In this document: piece by piece, positions 48,175 to 58,792 of the stretch
How the letters are laid out: every line of letters starts with the position of its first letter
How positions within the stretch are numbered: the stretch's first letter is position 1
Source: Rhododendron vialii
Lineage: Eukaryota; Streptophyta; Magnoliopsida; Ericales; Ericaceae
Direction: 5' to 3'
Length of the DNA stretch: 64,000 nucleotides
Assembly (NCBI RefSeq): GCF_030253575.1
Contig: NC_080569.1
Location: forward strand, 7,420,001 to 7,484,000
The notes under the pieces: generated by a model
Told to the model about the DNA's origin: nothing
The model's input: the letters and a program-made list of their open reading frames with translations, nothing else
Databases searched by the model: none
Position numbers and translations under genes: made by a program

Positions 48175-49755
48175 GGTGAATTGGCGGCAAAATGCCCGCC
48201 CAACTTTCAAATTTTTTTAGGAGTGTTTTGGAAATCTTGAAAGTCCTCTTCTCACCTAAATAATTTCCCCCAATTATGGAGTATTTAAAAATTCATCCTC
48301 AGATCTTATCCCACGTAAGTATTCATCCCGACTATTTTAAACTGTTATGTTTTCATCCTTTTCACTTGTGAAATACCTTGTCTACCCTTATTTGGTGATA
48401 CATATAAATATGCATAAATATTGTTGCCTAATTAGGTGGCATGTAATTAGGACCTAAAATCATGGGTTTTGACCATATTTCATCCCTTTCTTATTTCAAG
48501 GGAAAGGAATAAAGGGGACTTTGAATTTTCAAATATTTAAATCATTAAAGGATATGTTCCTAAAATCAAGGGTTTAACTTATTTCCGTACCTTACAACGA
48601 TTTCATGGCTTCTGTGGCCAAAAAAAAAAAAAAAAAACGATTTCATAGCAAATTTGAAAAACCAACAAATTTGCAATCATGTTTTATTCATGAAACCATA
48701 TAAATAAATTACTAAAAAAAGCATGAAAGCATGATTACATTAATAAAAAAAACATGAATACACCATGTTTTTAATTGACCACAAAAAAACATGAATAAAT
48801 TAATCAATCATGTTTTTTCATGAATACACTATAAATAAACATGAATACACCTTGTTCTATTCATGAAAATAGATAAATAAACATGAAAAAACATGAATAT
48901 ACCATGAAAAAAACATGAATACAAATGACTTTTTCACCGGTGGCCGAAAAACGTATTTATTCATATCGGAATATGTGAAAAACTATGAAAACAAATGACC
49001 AGTTACTACCCAATCGAAATCGGTGGTACACCGCCCACTGCTCATCCCCGTCCAAGTTGCACCTCCTGACAGGCGTAGCAAACACACACCCCTCCGACAC
49101 GGAGCGAACGCACACCCCTACAATGCCATCAAACGGCATTTCGTTGCCGTGATCTCTCCTGAATATCCCGATTTTGATGTCAGCGTGATCTCCCCGGAAT
49201 ATTCCCGATCTTGATGGCGGCGTGATCTCGATCCCCTGAATATTCCGTCGCCGTGATCTCCCCGAAAAATCAGTTATTTTCTGGGTGGCCGTCACCATGA
49301 TTTACTGATTTTCTCGTTGGGTGGCTGCTGTACGATCTCGTTGGGGGGCCAGAAATGAAAGATCGGAGCAGTGGTCTTGATGTTGGGGCCGGAGAACCAG
49401 AATGATTTCCCTTTCCAGCAGCCCCTCGGCGGAAGTTGCGTCAAGTGATCGCATGGCTCCATAGGGGTGGGGGGTTTTTAAATTGTTTTGGTAGGATTAG
49501 ATTCTTTCCCAAAAATTTTGGGATTTAAATCAACTAATTGGACGGAAATTGCGGGACGGGACGGAGAAGTATATGTTTTGGTCCCGTATTCCGATGCTGT
49601 ATATACATGTACATAATGTATATTAGGGGCATTGTTGGAATTAGAAAAAATACAGGATGCAAACATAAGTGCAAAAAAAGTGCCGGTTGAAAACTTACAA
49701 AAAGTTGAACCCGAGGATTATTCTTTAAGTCTCCCGTTAAATAGGCAATTACGTT
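48175..49755. other. CACTA interior, right part
   Basis: 48650-48930 is a degenerate series of ACATGAATA(C/A)A units. 49140-49275 is a GC-richer series of about four imperfect units, each with GTGATCTC...GAATATTCC. No gene is recognised. Confidence 0.5.
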
Positions 49756-50181
49756 TTTCAATGCTTGTAATTAAAGCATGGTTAAAATAAGCAAACACAT
49801 TTAAATATCATGCTTTCAAAAAATGTGATTAAATCAAACAAGATAGATTTTATCACGGTAGCAACGAAGCGTGATTAAAATATACTCATTTTATCACGCT
49901 TGTAAGAAAGTGTGGTTAATATAGAGACATTTCTATCACGGTTGTAACGAAGCGTGATTAAAATAAATACATTTTATCACGCTTGTAGGAAAATGTGGTT
50001 AAATTAAGCAATTTTAATCACGGTTCTCTTAAAATTGTGATAATAAATGTTAATTATCGCGGTTTTTTTTAGCAAAGTGACATGAAAAATTCATCTCACA
50101 TTTTTTTATCACGTTTTCATCAAAACTGTGATCTTTCTAACTTTCTTCATGTGTTCTTTATCCATTATTCTAGTAGTGTTT

Positions 50182-51340
50182 CTGTAATTTTTTTTAGCTA
50201 AGTTGGATATCGACAATGGTTTGATCAATTCGTGCTTTAGTATATAAAAGAAGAATCCAACTATGGGTCCCACATTAATGATCGAAACCTTTAAATTTGT
50301 TCAAATTTTTCTTCTAAAGGTTTGCCAAATAATTAGCTTATTCTCATATCAATAAGGTCAAAATGTGTGGAGGTTATGAGATAAACTTACTTGATATACA
50401 TCATAAAAGTATTTTTTTTTAGATGAAACTACGCTTTCTCTACTAATGAGAGTGTATTTCTCAATCCTCAAAGATGCTCAAAGTCTTAAAAGTAAAAAAA
50501 AAATTTATCCGCAAACACGCCTTAAAGGCAAAGTCTTAAAAATAATAAACTCTCTATTTTGTACCAAGTCTTAAAAAACGAAAAGTCTTAAACGCATCTT
50601 CAATTCGAATAATAGAAAGGAACCTACTATGATGATACACTATCAACAATATAAACAAAAATCTAAAATTATAGTAATATTTTCAATGCTGTGTATTTCA
50701 ATATCTTATTTTTGATCAGATGTGTTTTTCAATATATCAGCACTCCTGTTATATATTAACAGTCTAATGAGCAATTTTAAACATCTTGCCAAGAAGGCAA
50801 GAAGTAAGAAAAATTAGGGCAGCAGAATTTCTTCGCACACGTGTTCTCAAGTGTAGGATGAAACTCAGATTGGACCGGGGTCCGATTACCTTTGTCCCGA
50901 AAATCTACGTCTCTGTGCAAAAAGATTTTCCGGCTATTGGATTGTGTAATTTTTTATGTGTTATTCTAACGACCGAAAAACCCATTGACACATAGACACA
51001 GATTTTATGCATAGAGGATCATGTCTAGACCGGACTGGACCTATCACGGTATCCCCGCAAATTTGGGAAAATGACGGCCCATGTCGTATTTTGATAATTA
51101 ATATTCGTCAAGGATAAGCTTATAAGAATATTTGCTAATGCTGAAAATGTCCTTAACAGATATTAGTTATCAACACACGTCATTGGCCGTCATTTTTCCC
51201 GCAAATTTTACCGAAACACTCTACTGGGCCGATGGGCCCACTCATGCTTACGAAGTGTTAGCCCGTCAACGAGTATTATATTGGGCCGTTAGCCTGTTAC
51301 GTACGGTATAGGGACCCGCATATTGACTTGTCGCCAACGC
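50182..51340. other. Spacer between CACTA element and GRAS leader
   Basis: No gene seen. 50850-51070 contains AGATTTTCCGGC...GGGTC-type motifs also found near 31480-31600 (AGAGATTTTCCGGCCGTTGGA), so a dispersed repeat is likely. Confidence 0.4.
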
Positions 51341-51467
51341 AGTGGGCGTATTTTGGGAAAGAAACTTGGACCCTCGATTCTACTGCTTCTGTAGTAGTCT
51401 TTCCCTGAGGATTGAGGAACCTCTGCTTTCTGCATACTCTTTCTCTCTCTCTCTCTACTTCGACGAG

Positions 51468-53610
51468 GTACGCTCTCCTCTTGTGTTTGTAAGTATGAAT
51501 ATGTATACCTACAAGTGTTTATGTTCATGCATCTTAATAACTGCGAAGATGTGTGTATGCATCGTTGTCTAGTTGCTTGCTTTATTACTGCTTCAATCTT
51601 CAAGTGATTCTCCATGTCTAGGGTTTTTTTCAAAGTTTGGATTTGTTTTGGGGATTTCCTTCTTCTGATCGCGTGCCGATCTGTTAGTCCCGCATCTAGA
51701 GCTTACTTGGATGGTGAGAAAGGGTAAGATAAGGATCGGGAGCCATTTCTCACCCAATCTCACCAAAATACTACTCAATTTCTCCCCCGAAAATTACATT
51801 TTTTAACTTTCCACTTCTCACACCAAAATACTCAATCCAAGTGAGTGATTTGTCTAGAAACCATAACCCTTTCTTTCGAATTTCTCTCGTAGGGTTATTT
51901 TTTTGTGATGTTATATATGAAACACACCATAAAATTCCTAATGGTGTTTTAGGGATAGGAAGTAATTTATTTCTGGAAGTAGATTTACTGCGGGTACGAA
52001 AGGATGGGCACTTTGAGACTATTGCATTTGCATGTAGTAGAGCTATTTGTTTTCTAAATAAGCGTCGATTAAGCTAAATATCTGTCTAAAGAGTTTGTAA
52101 ATGAGCCATTCAATATTTTTTCAATGTTTATAATAGTGAACATTTTCTAGTTGCTAAACCATTTGGTTTAGGAAAAATAATTGGTTTATTGTTGTTAATA
52201 TTTCATATGCTTTGGAAATTAGGGTAAATTTCTCTGAACCCCCCCTCCTCAGGTTTCTGACAAATACAAAGATCTCCCCTGAGGTTTCTGAAATGCCACT
52301 GCCCTCCCTCGCTTTATCTGACAATATCCAAATTCCCCCATATGTTATATTTCCGTCAAAAACTTAATGGGATCAGCTGACTTCAAAAAATCTTGGAACG
52401 AAAATGTAAAAGCTGATCGCATGAGATAAGTAGCTTTTTAATTAGGTTAAGTTGATTAGTGAACATTTTCTAGTTGATGAACCATTTGGTTCACGAAAAA
52501 TAATTAGTTTTTTGTTGTCGAACTATCATATGCTTTGGGAGATATTCATAATCGTACCATAATCAGCCAAATTATTAGTGGCGGCTCCAAGAAATTGTCA
52601 CAAGGTGTTCACAAATTACTACTGGCAATATTAACCAAGTTGTCCACAAAATTCACATAGTAGTGCGATCAATCTTTTGATTTCTGTTTTTTTTAGTTGG
52701 GAGTCTAGAGATTGCTACCCTACTTTGAGTCAATTCTTTGACATGTTAAATATTTTGGCTTCTAGAGGGGGTACAGGGTTTTGTTATTTGTCTTTTTTTC
52801 TTCTATTCCTCGTTTTTTTGGGTACATGGGTGGCATCCCCTTGATGCGTTCTCAATAACGTTTTATTACTTATCAAAAAAAAAAAGTATGAATGGTGTGG
52901 TCAAAAAAAAGACATGATTGTCTTCATTGAGTTCACATATTTGGAACCCAGCAGAAGTAAATCGGCACATTAATCCACTTGACACAATTAAGTTGGTACA
53001 GATCTTTTTGGAGATATGCTCTTGTTAAATTTTTTTTTTTAATCATTTGAATGAGTGTACAAGATTTTTTTGTCGTAGTCTTGGACCTGAAGAAAAAATC
53101 TTTGAGTCCACAGGGCTTCGCGTAAGAAATTTGAATGTTATTAACTTATTATCAACAAAAATTTCCGTAGAAGATGTGTCTTGCACCAGATAGAGCTGAA
53201 TTTCTTTTAAAAAATTTGCCTACAAATCCTTAAGCTAAACAAAAAAAAAGAAAAAGAAATTACGGTTATGAATACTGAATTAGTACGTTTAGACTGTAGG
53301 CGATGCACATACTATTGTTGAGAGAGAAAGCAGAGCACGATATAAGTACCACTTGGTCCTTTCTCTCTTTGTTTCTTTTTGTCATTATGATTGTGGGCTT
53401 TGTTCAGTCTAATAAATTAGGCATTCAATTATGATCAAAAAATAATAATAATAATTACCATTGCTTGGTGTTCGGCCACCAGTGCAAATAAGAAAGTAGA
53501 AATGAGAAGTCCGTGTCTATATTTGTTCTTTTGAGTGTGTTTGACCCCACCCACAGATTGACAGTCTAGGTTCGTTTCTAGTTGGGCTTATTGAGGATGT
53601 TTCTTGACAG
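51468..53610 (+). other. Probable 5'-UTR intron of the GRAS gene
   Basis: A CT-rich leader (51430-51467) ends GACGAG|GTACGC, and TTTCTTGACAG|GTTGG lies at 53600-53615, 22 bp before the GRAS ATG. A long leader intron is common in this GRAS subgroup. Inferred from the splice-like sites only; the 2.1-kb interval has no other gene. Confidence 0.45.
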
Positions 53611-53631
53611 GTTGGTGCATAGTTGACGATC

Positions 53632-55899
53632 ATGGACTCAACTTTCAGAGAGTTTTTGGATTCAATAGGAGTTTCAAGATTGGATGATGAGAATATATTA
53701 CGTTGTTTTGATTGTTCTCCAAATGTATCCGATACATATATGTTTAGTCAGGACTCTCCGGATCTTAGCTTCCTGAATATTCCTTCCCTTCCGCCTGACC
53801 TTGTTCACGATGCTGAGCCTACGAATTTTGGTACTTCTTCGAACTTGAACTCTGCAATGACCTCTGGAGATGATAATGAATTTTCTGATTCTGTTTTGAA
53901 GTACCTAAATGAAATTCTCACGGAGGAGAATGTGGAAGAAGACCCGTCAGTGGTCCTTGATCCTTTGGCTCTACAAGCTGCCGAAAATTCCTTCTATCAG
54001 ATCCTGGACAACAAATATACGCCTTCAACCAACCAATCCACTGTTCACATTGACCAGAACGTCCAAAGCCCAGACGGTAACTCTTGTGGAATTTCCAGTG
54101 AGAGCCAGACAAACAGCAGCAGTTATGCTAGCAACTTCACGAATCCTCATTGTGTTTCTGATTCTGTTGAGTTTACACCTTCTTCATCGCTTATAGAGAC
54201 CCAGCCTGCTGAGAGTTTCTCCCAAACTACTTTGCAATCTGGTTCTCAGTTGCATTTGAGCTCTTCAAACAGCTTTAGTAATGGTTTTCTTTTCCCAGTG
54301 GACACTGCTTCTATTTCCCATCTAGTTTCGAACATATTCAGCGATATTCATTCCATCTTTCAATTCAAGAGAGGCATGGAGGAGGCCAGTAAGTTCCTTC
54401 CAATGGGTAATCCATTGCTAATTGGTTTGGAGAAGTATGCACTGCCTCCGGTATCGAAACAAGTGCCTTCGCCAGTTGTAGTCAATTTAGATAAGGACGA
54501 GAGGGACGACGGCTTTTTGGGAAGGAAGAATCATGATCGGGAAGATAGTGATATAGAGGAAGAGAGGCGTAGCAAGCAGTCTATCAGTTGTGTTGAAGAG
54601 GCTGAGCTATCAGAGATGTTTGACAGGGTTCTGCTTAATGATGAGATAAAGGTGGAGCCTCCTCCGTGTTGCGCTGGTGATGAAGAAATGCATACGCAGA
54701 ATGGCCAATCTAGTGGGTCCAACATTGGGAAAACACGTGGTAAGAAAAGGTACAATAAAGAGGAAAAATTGGATCTCAGGACTCTACTGATTAGCTGTGC
54801 ACAATCTGTTGCTGCTGATGATCGCAGGAGCGCTGATGAACAACTAAAGAAGATTTGACAGCACACTTCTCCATTCGGTGATGGGTCTCAGAGATTAGCG
54901 CACATCTTTGCTAATGCTCTTGAGGCATGCTTGGCTGGCACTGGAAGTCAGATTTATAAGGCCCTAGCTTCCAAACAAATTTCAGCCGCCGATATGTTGA
55001 AAGTCCATCAGCTTTATATCTCAGCCAGCCCGTTCAAAAAGATAACCATTTTCTATGCTAATAGCAAGATTTTAGAAGTGGCAGAGAGAGCAAAAAAGCT
55101 TCACATTATAGACTTTGGTATTCTCTTTGGTTTCCAGTGGCCCATCTTCATCCAACGCCTGTCAACCAGGCCCGGTGGACCCCCCAAGCTTCACATTACT
55201 GGGATAGACTTCCCACAACCTGGCTTTCGCCCAGCGGAAAGAGTTGAGCAGACAGGACAGCGGTTGGCAAAGTATTGCGAGCGTTTCAATGTGCAGTTTG
55301 AGTACAATGCAATAGCACAGAACTGGCAAACCATCCAAATTGAGGATCTAAAGATTGAGAACGATGAGATGCTAGTTGTAAACAGTCTGTTCCGCTTTAG
55401 AAACCTACTGGATGATACAGTTGCCGCAAACGGTCCAAGGGATGCTGTCCTAAGGTTTATCAGGAAAATCAATCCGACGATTTTCCTTCACGCGGTTGTT
55501 AGTGGGTCCCACGGCGCACCTTTCTTCCTCACCCGGTTCAAGGAAGCAATCTTCCACTACTCTGCTTTGTTTGATATGTTTGATTCAAATATACCTCGCG
55601 AGGATCAGGAGAGGTTGATGTTTGAGAGGGAATACTTTGGCCGCGAGATTCTGAGTGCCGTAGCATGTGAGGGGTCAGAGAGGCTAGAGAGACCTGAGAC
55701 ATACAAGCACTGGCAGGTTCGGAATACGAGTGCTGGGTTCAAGATTTTACCGTTGAACCAGAGCATTGTGAGGAGACTGAAGGCGAAGGTGAGGGCAGAT
55801 TGTCCTAAAGATTTTGTGATTGAAGAAGATAACAACTGGATGTTGCAGGGGTGGAAGGGTCGGATTATTTATGCGAGCTCTTGTTGGGTACCTTCATAG
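53632..55899 (+). pseudogene. GRAS regulator (SCL9/14/33 type) with one nonsense codon
   Basis: A 755-codon frame is open from ATG (53632) to TAG, except for a TGA at 54856-54858. The N-terminal half has the subgroup block SDSVLKYLNEILTEEN then DPLALQAAENSFYQIL. The GRAS domain starts at about codon 380 (LDLRTLLISCAQSVAADDRR). The TGA falls in ...ADEQLKKI*QHTSPFGDGSQ, where relatives have Arg (usual ...IRQHSSPFGDG), so one CGA-to-TGA change explains it. Downstream the domain is intact: LHIIDFGILFGFQWP (VHIID motif, about codon 490), GREILSAVACEGSERLERP (PFYRE region) and WMLQGWKGRIIYA (SAW). The upstream frame alone gives 408 residues with only about 29 of the domain. SCL14-type proteins partner TGA bZIP factors in stress and detoxification responses; a truncated product would lack that surface. 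A fresh null allele or a sequencing error are both possible. Confidence 0.88.
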
Positions 55900-57597
55900 A
55901 TTATTGAAAGTTTTCGGTACACAGAATGTAGGTGACTACTAACTAGGCTTTCTTCCAGAACGTGGCTAGTTGATTACTTGAAAACCCAATGCAAGACTCC
56001 ACGTTTTTCAATCATTAAGTAGAGGTTCTGGTGAAAATCACTTGGGGATTGTAACTTACCAGAATGAAGAGAATGTGAACTGATGATCCAGAAAAAAGGA
56101 TATCTTATATAGGTAATGTTGTATTATGTCATACAAGTGTGAATTGAGTATAGCATCTCAGTTTATAGAACATGAGGAAATCACTGAGGAAACCAGGAAT
56201 CTCTCATATATGTATAGCTGACACCGATTCCACTCAATTGCAAGGAGAGGTTTTTGAACGTGAATGACTGGAGAAGGTGCATGTATTTCTGTTTTTGTAA
56301 TCGGCATTGCAGGTATTTTTGTTGGCTTGTGTTTCGCATTAGATTCGCTATTGGTAGTTTCATCTCTCAGCTTCTGTTACCGTAGAACTCTCACTTCTAT
56401 TTTGGTTCTATTTTGTTTCCATGACAGATTTGCTGGTTATGAGACAATGCTCGGCTCATTGACTAGGCTGTTGCAGCGACACGCTCGGCTCATTGACTAG
56501 GCCGTTGCAGCGACACAACAAAAGAACGCATGAAGAACAAAAAAAAATTAAAATTAAGAAATGCAGCACGTGTTTGGGATGCTCCCCCTGTATGTTTCTG
56601 GGAAACAGGTTTTATTCTTTTTATCGTACTTGTCCTTTGGTGTCCAGGATGAAGTATTACAAGCCAGCCTTGTCCGTGTCAACGTGTGCTTGGCAGTTAC
56701 TGTAGTTCTGTTTTCTTTTGGTTCTGTTTTCTGTTTTCTTTTAGTTAAGTTAATAAAACGTATGCGCATGCGTGAGCTTTAAACATATTTCGCTGAGCTC
56801 ATTCTTTATTCCCATCTCCTTGGTACCATGAAATGGATTACTTAACCGAAATTTAATGGATTATCTCATTCCTTAAACTACCTTAAAAATAGATCATCAA
56901 TTTAATGCCTTTGACTCGATTTATAGAAGTACACCCACTATATATATAGATTTGATCTACATCTTAACATGTTTGCTATCCACAAGCATTGCTACTGTGT
57001 TTGACAAACGAACATTTAAATATGGGAATGAATACTACTATGTCTTGGGCAGCACGATTGATTAATAATGGTCAAATACTTTCTTTCTTTTATCTTTTTC
57101 TTTTGCGGTACTCAAAGCTTAGCTTGGAAGGAATATTGCTGGTGGGGACATGCGAGTCATGAGTTTCTAGCCACGTGGATCAGGGTGAGAATTTATGACA
57201 CGACAAGAAGTAATTATGATCCATACATAGAGGTACAGATGGCTTGTTTTCCGACACGCTAATACGATCCAAACACAAAGTTAGCGGATTCGGGTGGGCT
57301 TTTCTCGACCCGAACAAGTATACGGCACGACACAATTAAGCAAAGATTGGGTTAAGATGAATATTTGATACTCCCTACACACACAACGGTTGTGTAAAAC
57401 ACAACACACAACTAATCTTTAGCCGTCCATTGCTATAATAAATGGTCAGGATTCGTTTAAACTCTTCCCCATAAAAGTTCAACTTTTTCTTGGAAGGGTT
57501 TTTTAAAAATCTAGACCGTCTAAATACATCTGGACGGTCAGAATTACGCACACAACCAACGCAACAGTTGTGCAAGTAGCATTTTTGGTCCCAATTT
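55900..57597. other. GRAS 3' flank and spacer
   Basis: The GRAS 3' UTR may extend to the AATAAAAC near 56751. A direct repeat of about 30 bp (CGGCTCATTGACTAGGC...TTGCAGCGACAC) occurs at 56453 and 56488. No gene seen; 57240-57340 has hAT-type 'CACGACACAA' motifs. Confidence 0.45.
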
Positions 57598-57815
57598 AGT
57601 TGTCACTTTTTGGAGTTCGTGCCACTTTTCAATTGATTATATCTTGTAATTTATAATGTTTCAGGTGATTTTGAAAACATTGTATTATAGAACAAATCGA
57701 GATCTATCAAACAAGATCCATATTGGATATAAAATTCATTACCAATTTAAAGATATAACTAGTTTTTTTATCCAGTTAGAATAGAACTGTGACAAGTAAA
57801 TTAGGACGGAGGGAG
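57598..57815. mobile_element. Degenerate Stowaway-like MITE
   Basis: The right end AGGACGGAGGGAG is followed by TA (57816-57817). The left end is worn. The core (ATCAAACAAGATCCATATTG) matches the element at 10859-11097 and the family X MITEs. Confidence 0.55.
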
Positions 57816-58182
57816 TACTTTAAGTGAAAATGAATTTGTTTTCCACTATGACATTCACTGGACTCTCGCTGAAAATGACACGACACGATAAACCCAAAAG
57901 GTTTAGGTTGAAAGAATTTTAACACGACCTACTGTTACATGGTCATGTAATGCGAGCTAAGAAATTTAAACTGTTTATTTTTTTGAAATTCAAAAAGAAT
58001 AATTGTTATTCGGAGTACTTGATTTGAGCCATTTCGTGGTAAAGCTTCAATGGATATCGCAAACACGGACCCAATCGGCGAATTGTATCCAAGAGGCGGA
58101 CTTGACCGGTAATAGCCCGTTGACTTGAACTGGGATGCTGACAATCTGACATTTCACATTGCCTTGAGCAACAAAAAAGATA

Positions 58183-58423
58183 GGCTCCGTTTCAGAAATC
58201 TTTTTAAAAAATAAGCAGCTTATTTCACATTTTCAAACTCAAAAATAATGTAAATAAAAAATATTTTAAATTTTTTTTTTTTGCATCGTATAAAAGATCT
58301 CGATGAGATCTTTCAAACAAGATCCATATTGCATATTTTTAGATTTTAATAAATCCATAATTTTTTAGCTTGAAATTGCCTTCTTAAAAAATAAGGACTT
58401 TTTTTACGTTCCGAAACGGGGCC
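58183..58423. mobile_element. MITE family X, copy 2
   Basis: 241 bp, ends GGCTCCGTTTCAGAAA / GGCCCCGTTTCGGAAC, TA on both sides (58181-58182, 58424-58425). The interior is nearly identical to copy 1 (944-1180), so both are recent. It ends about 26 bp before the duplication copy B boundary. Confidence 0.8.
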
Positions 58424-58520
58424 TAAAAGAAGGTGTTATGGAACGGAGCCTCCGTATTAGGTAAGTGGCGGGACCGGTGAAAGCAACCCAAGACTAGGGG
58501 TCCTTCGGCTAAAAAAGTTA

Positions 58521-58792
58521 CTCCCTCCGTCCCTTTTTTTGTGTCCGGTATTTTATTTTGGGCTGTCCCTTAATAAGTGTCCATTTTGTAAAGTTAGGAG
58601 GGTAAAAGTTGGTGTATTGTCTATTTTGTCCCTAAAAGTAGATTTTATTTTGAAAAGTTAGTGAGTAAAAGTGTAATGATGATGGATAAGTAGGGAAAGT
58701 GGAGGAAAAAGTTGATGTGAAAGGTGTAATGATGATGTCTTTTTAATAAGTTGGAGTTACGAAGCAGGACACTTAAAAAGGAACGGAGGGAG
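58521..58792. mobile_element. Stowaway-like MITE unique to duplication copy B
   Basis: 272 bp, ends CTCCCTCCGTCCCTTTTT / CTCCCTCCGTTCCTTTTT, TA on both sides (58519-58520, 58793-58794). Copy A has the uninterrupted site AAAAAGTTATTTGG (3315-3328), so insertion followed duplication. Confidence 0.95.

Larger units (their letters stand above)
42440..50178. mobile_element. Non-autonomous CACTA element, 7.7 kb
   Basis: Ends are CACTACTACAATAATG (42440) and, as the complement of the right end, CACTACTAGAATAATG (50178). They are flanked by TTT on both sides (42437-42439, 50179-50181), the 3-bp TSD of CACTA elements. Both ends (42460-42800 and 49760-50130) carry many direct and inverted copies of AATCACGGTT/AACCGTGATT-like 10-mers, the subterminal repeats that CACTA transposases bind. 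No TNP2/TNPD-like transposase is seen. The interior carries a solo LTR, a MITE and a large foldback, so much of its length is later insertions. Confidence 0.88.

Noticed and set aside
53623-53631. GRAS start at the TTG three codons upstream
   Set aside because: Plant translation starts at ATG; the ATG at 53632 gives MDSTFREFL, and TTG start is an artefact of frame calling.
54856-54858. Programmed readthrough or RNA editing of the GRAS TGA
   Set aside because: No known readthrough context (such as CUAG or CAAUUA after the stop) is present, and U-to-C editing of nuclear transcripts is not established in seed plants; a mutation or sequence error is simpler.
54531-54866. Minus-strand frame opposite the GRAS gene
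   Set aside because: Antisense shadow of the GRAS coding frame.
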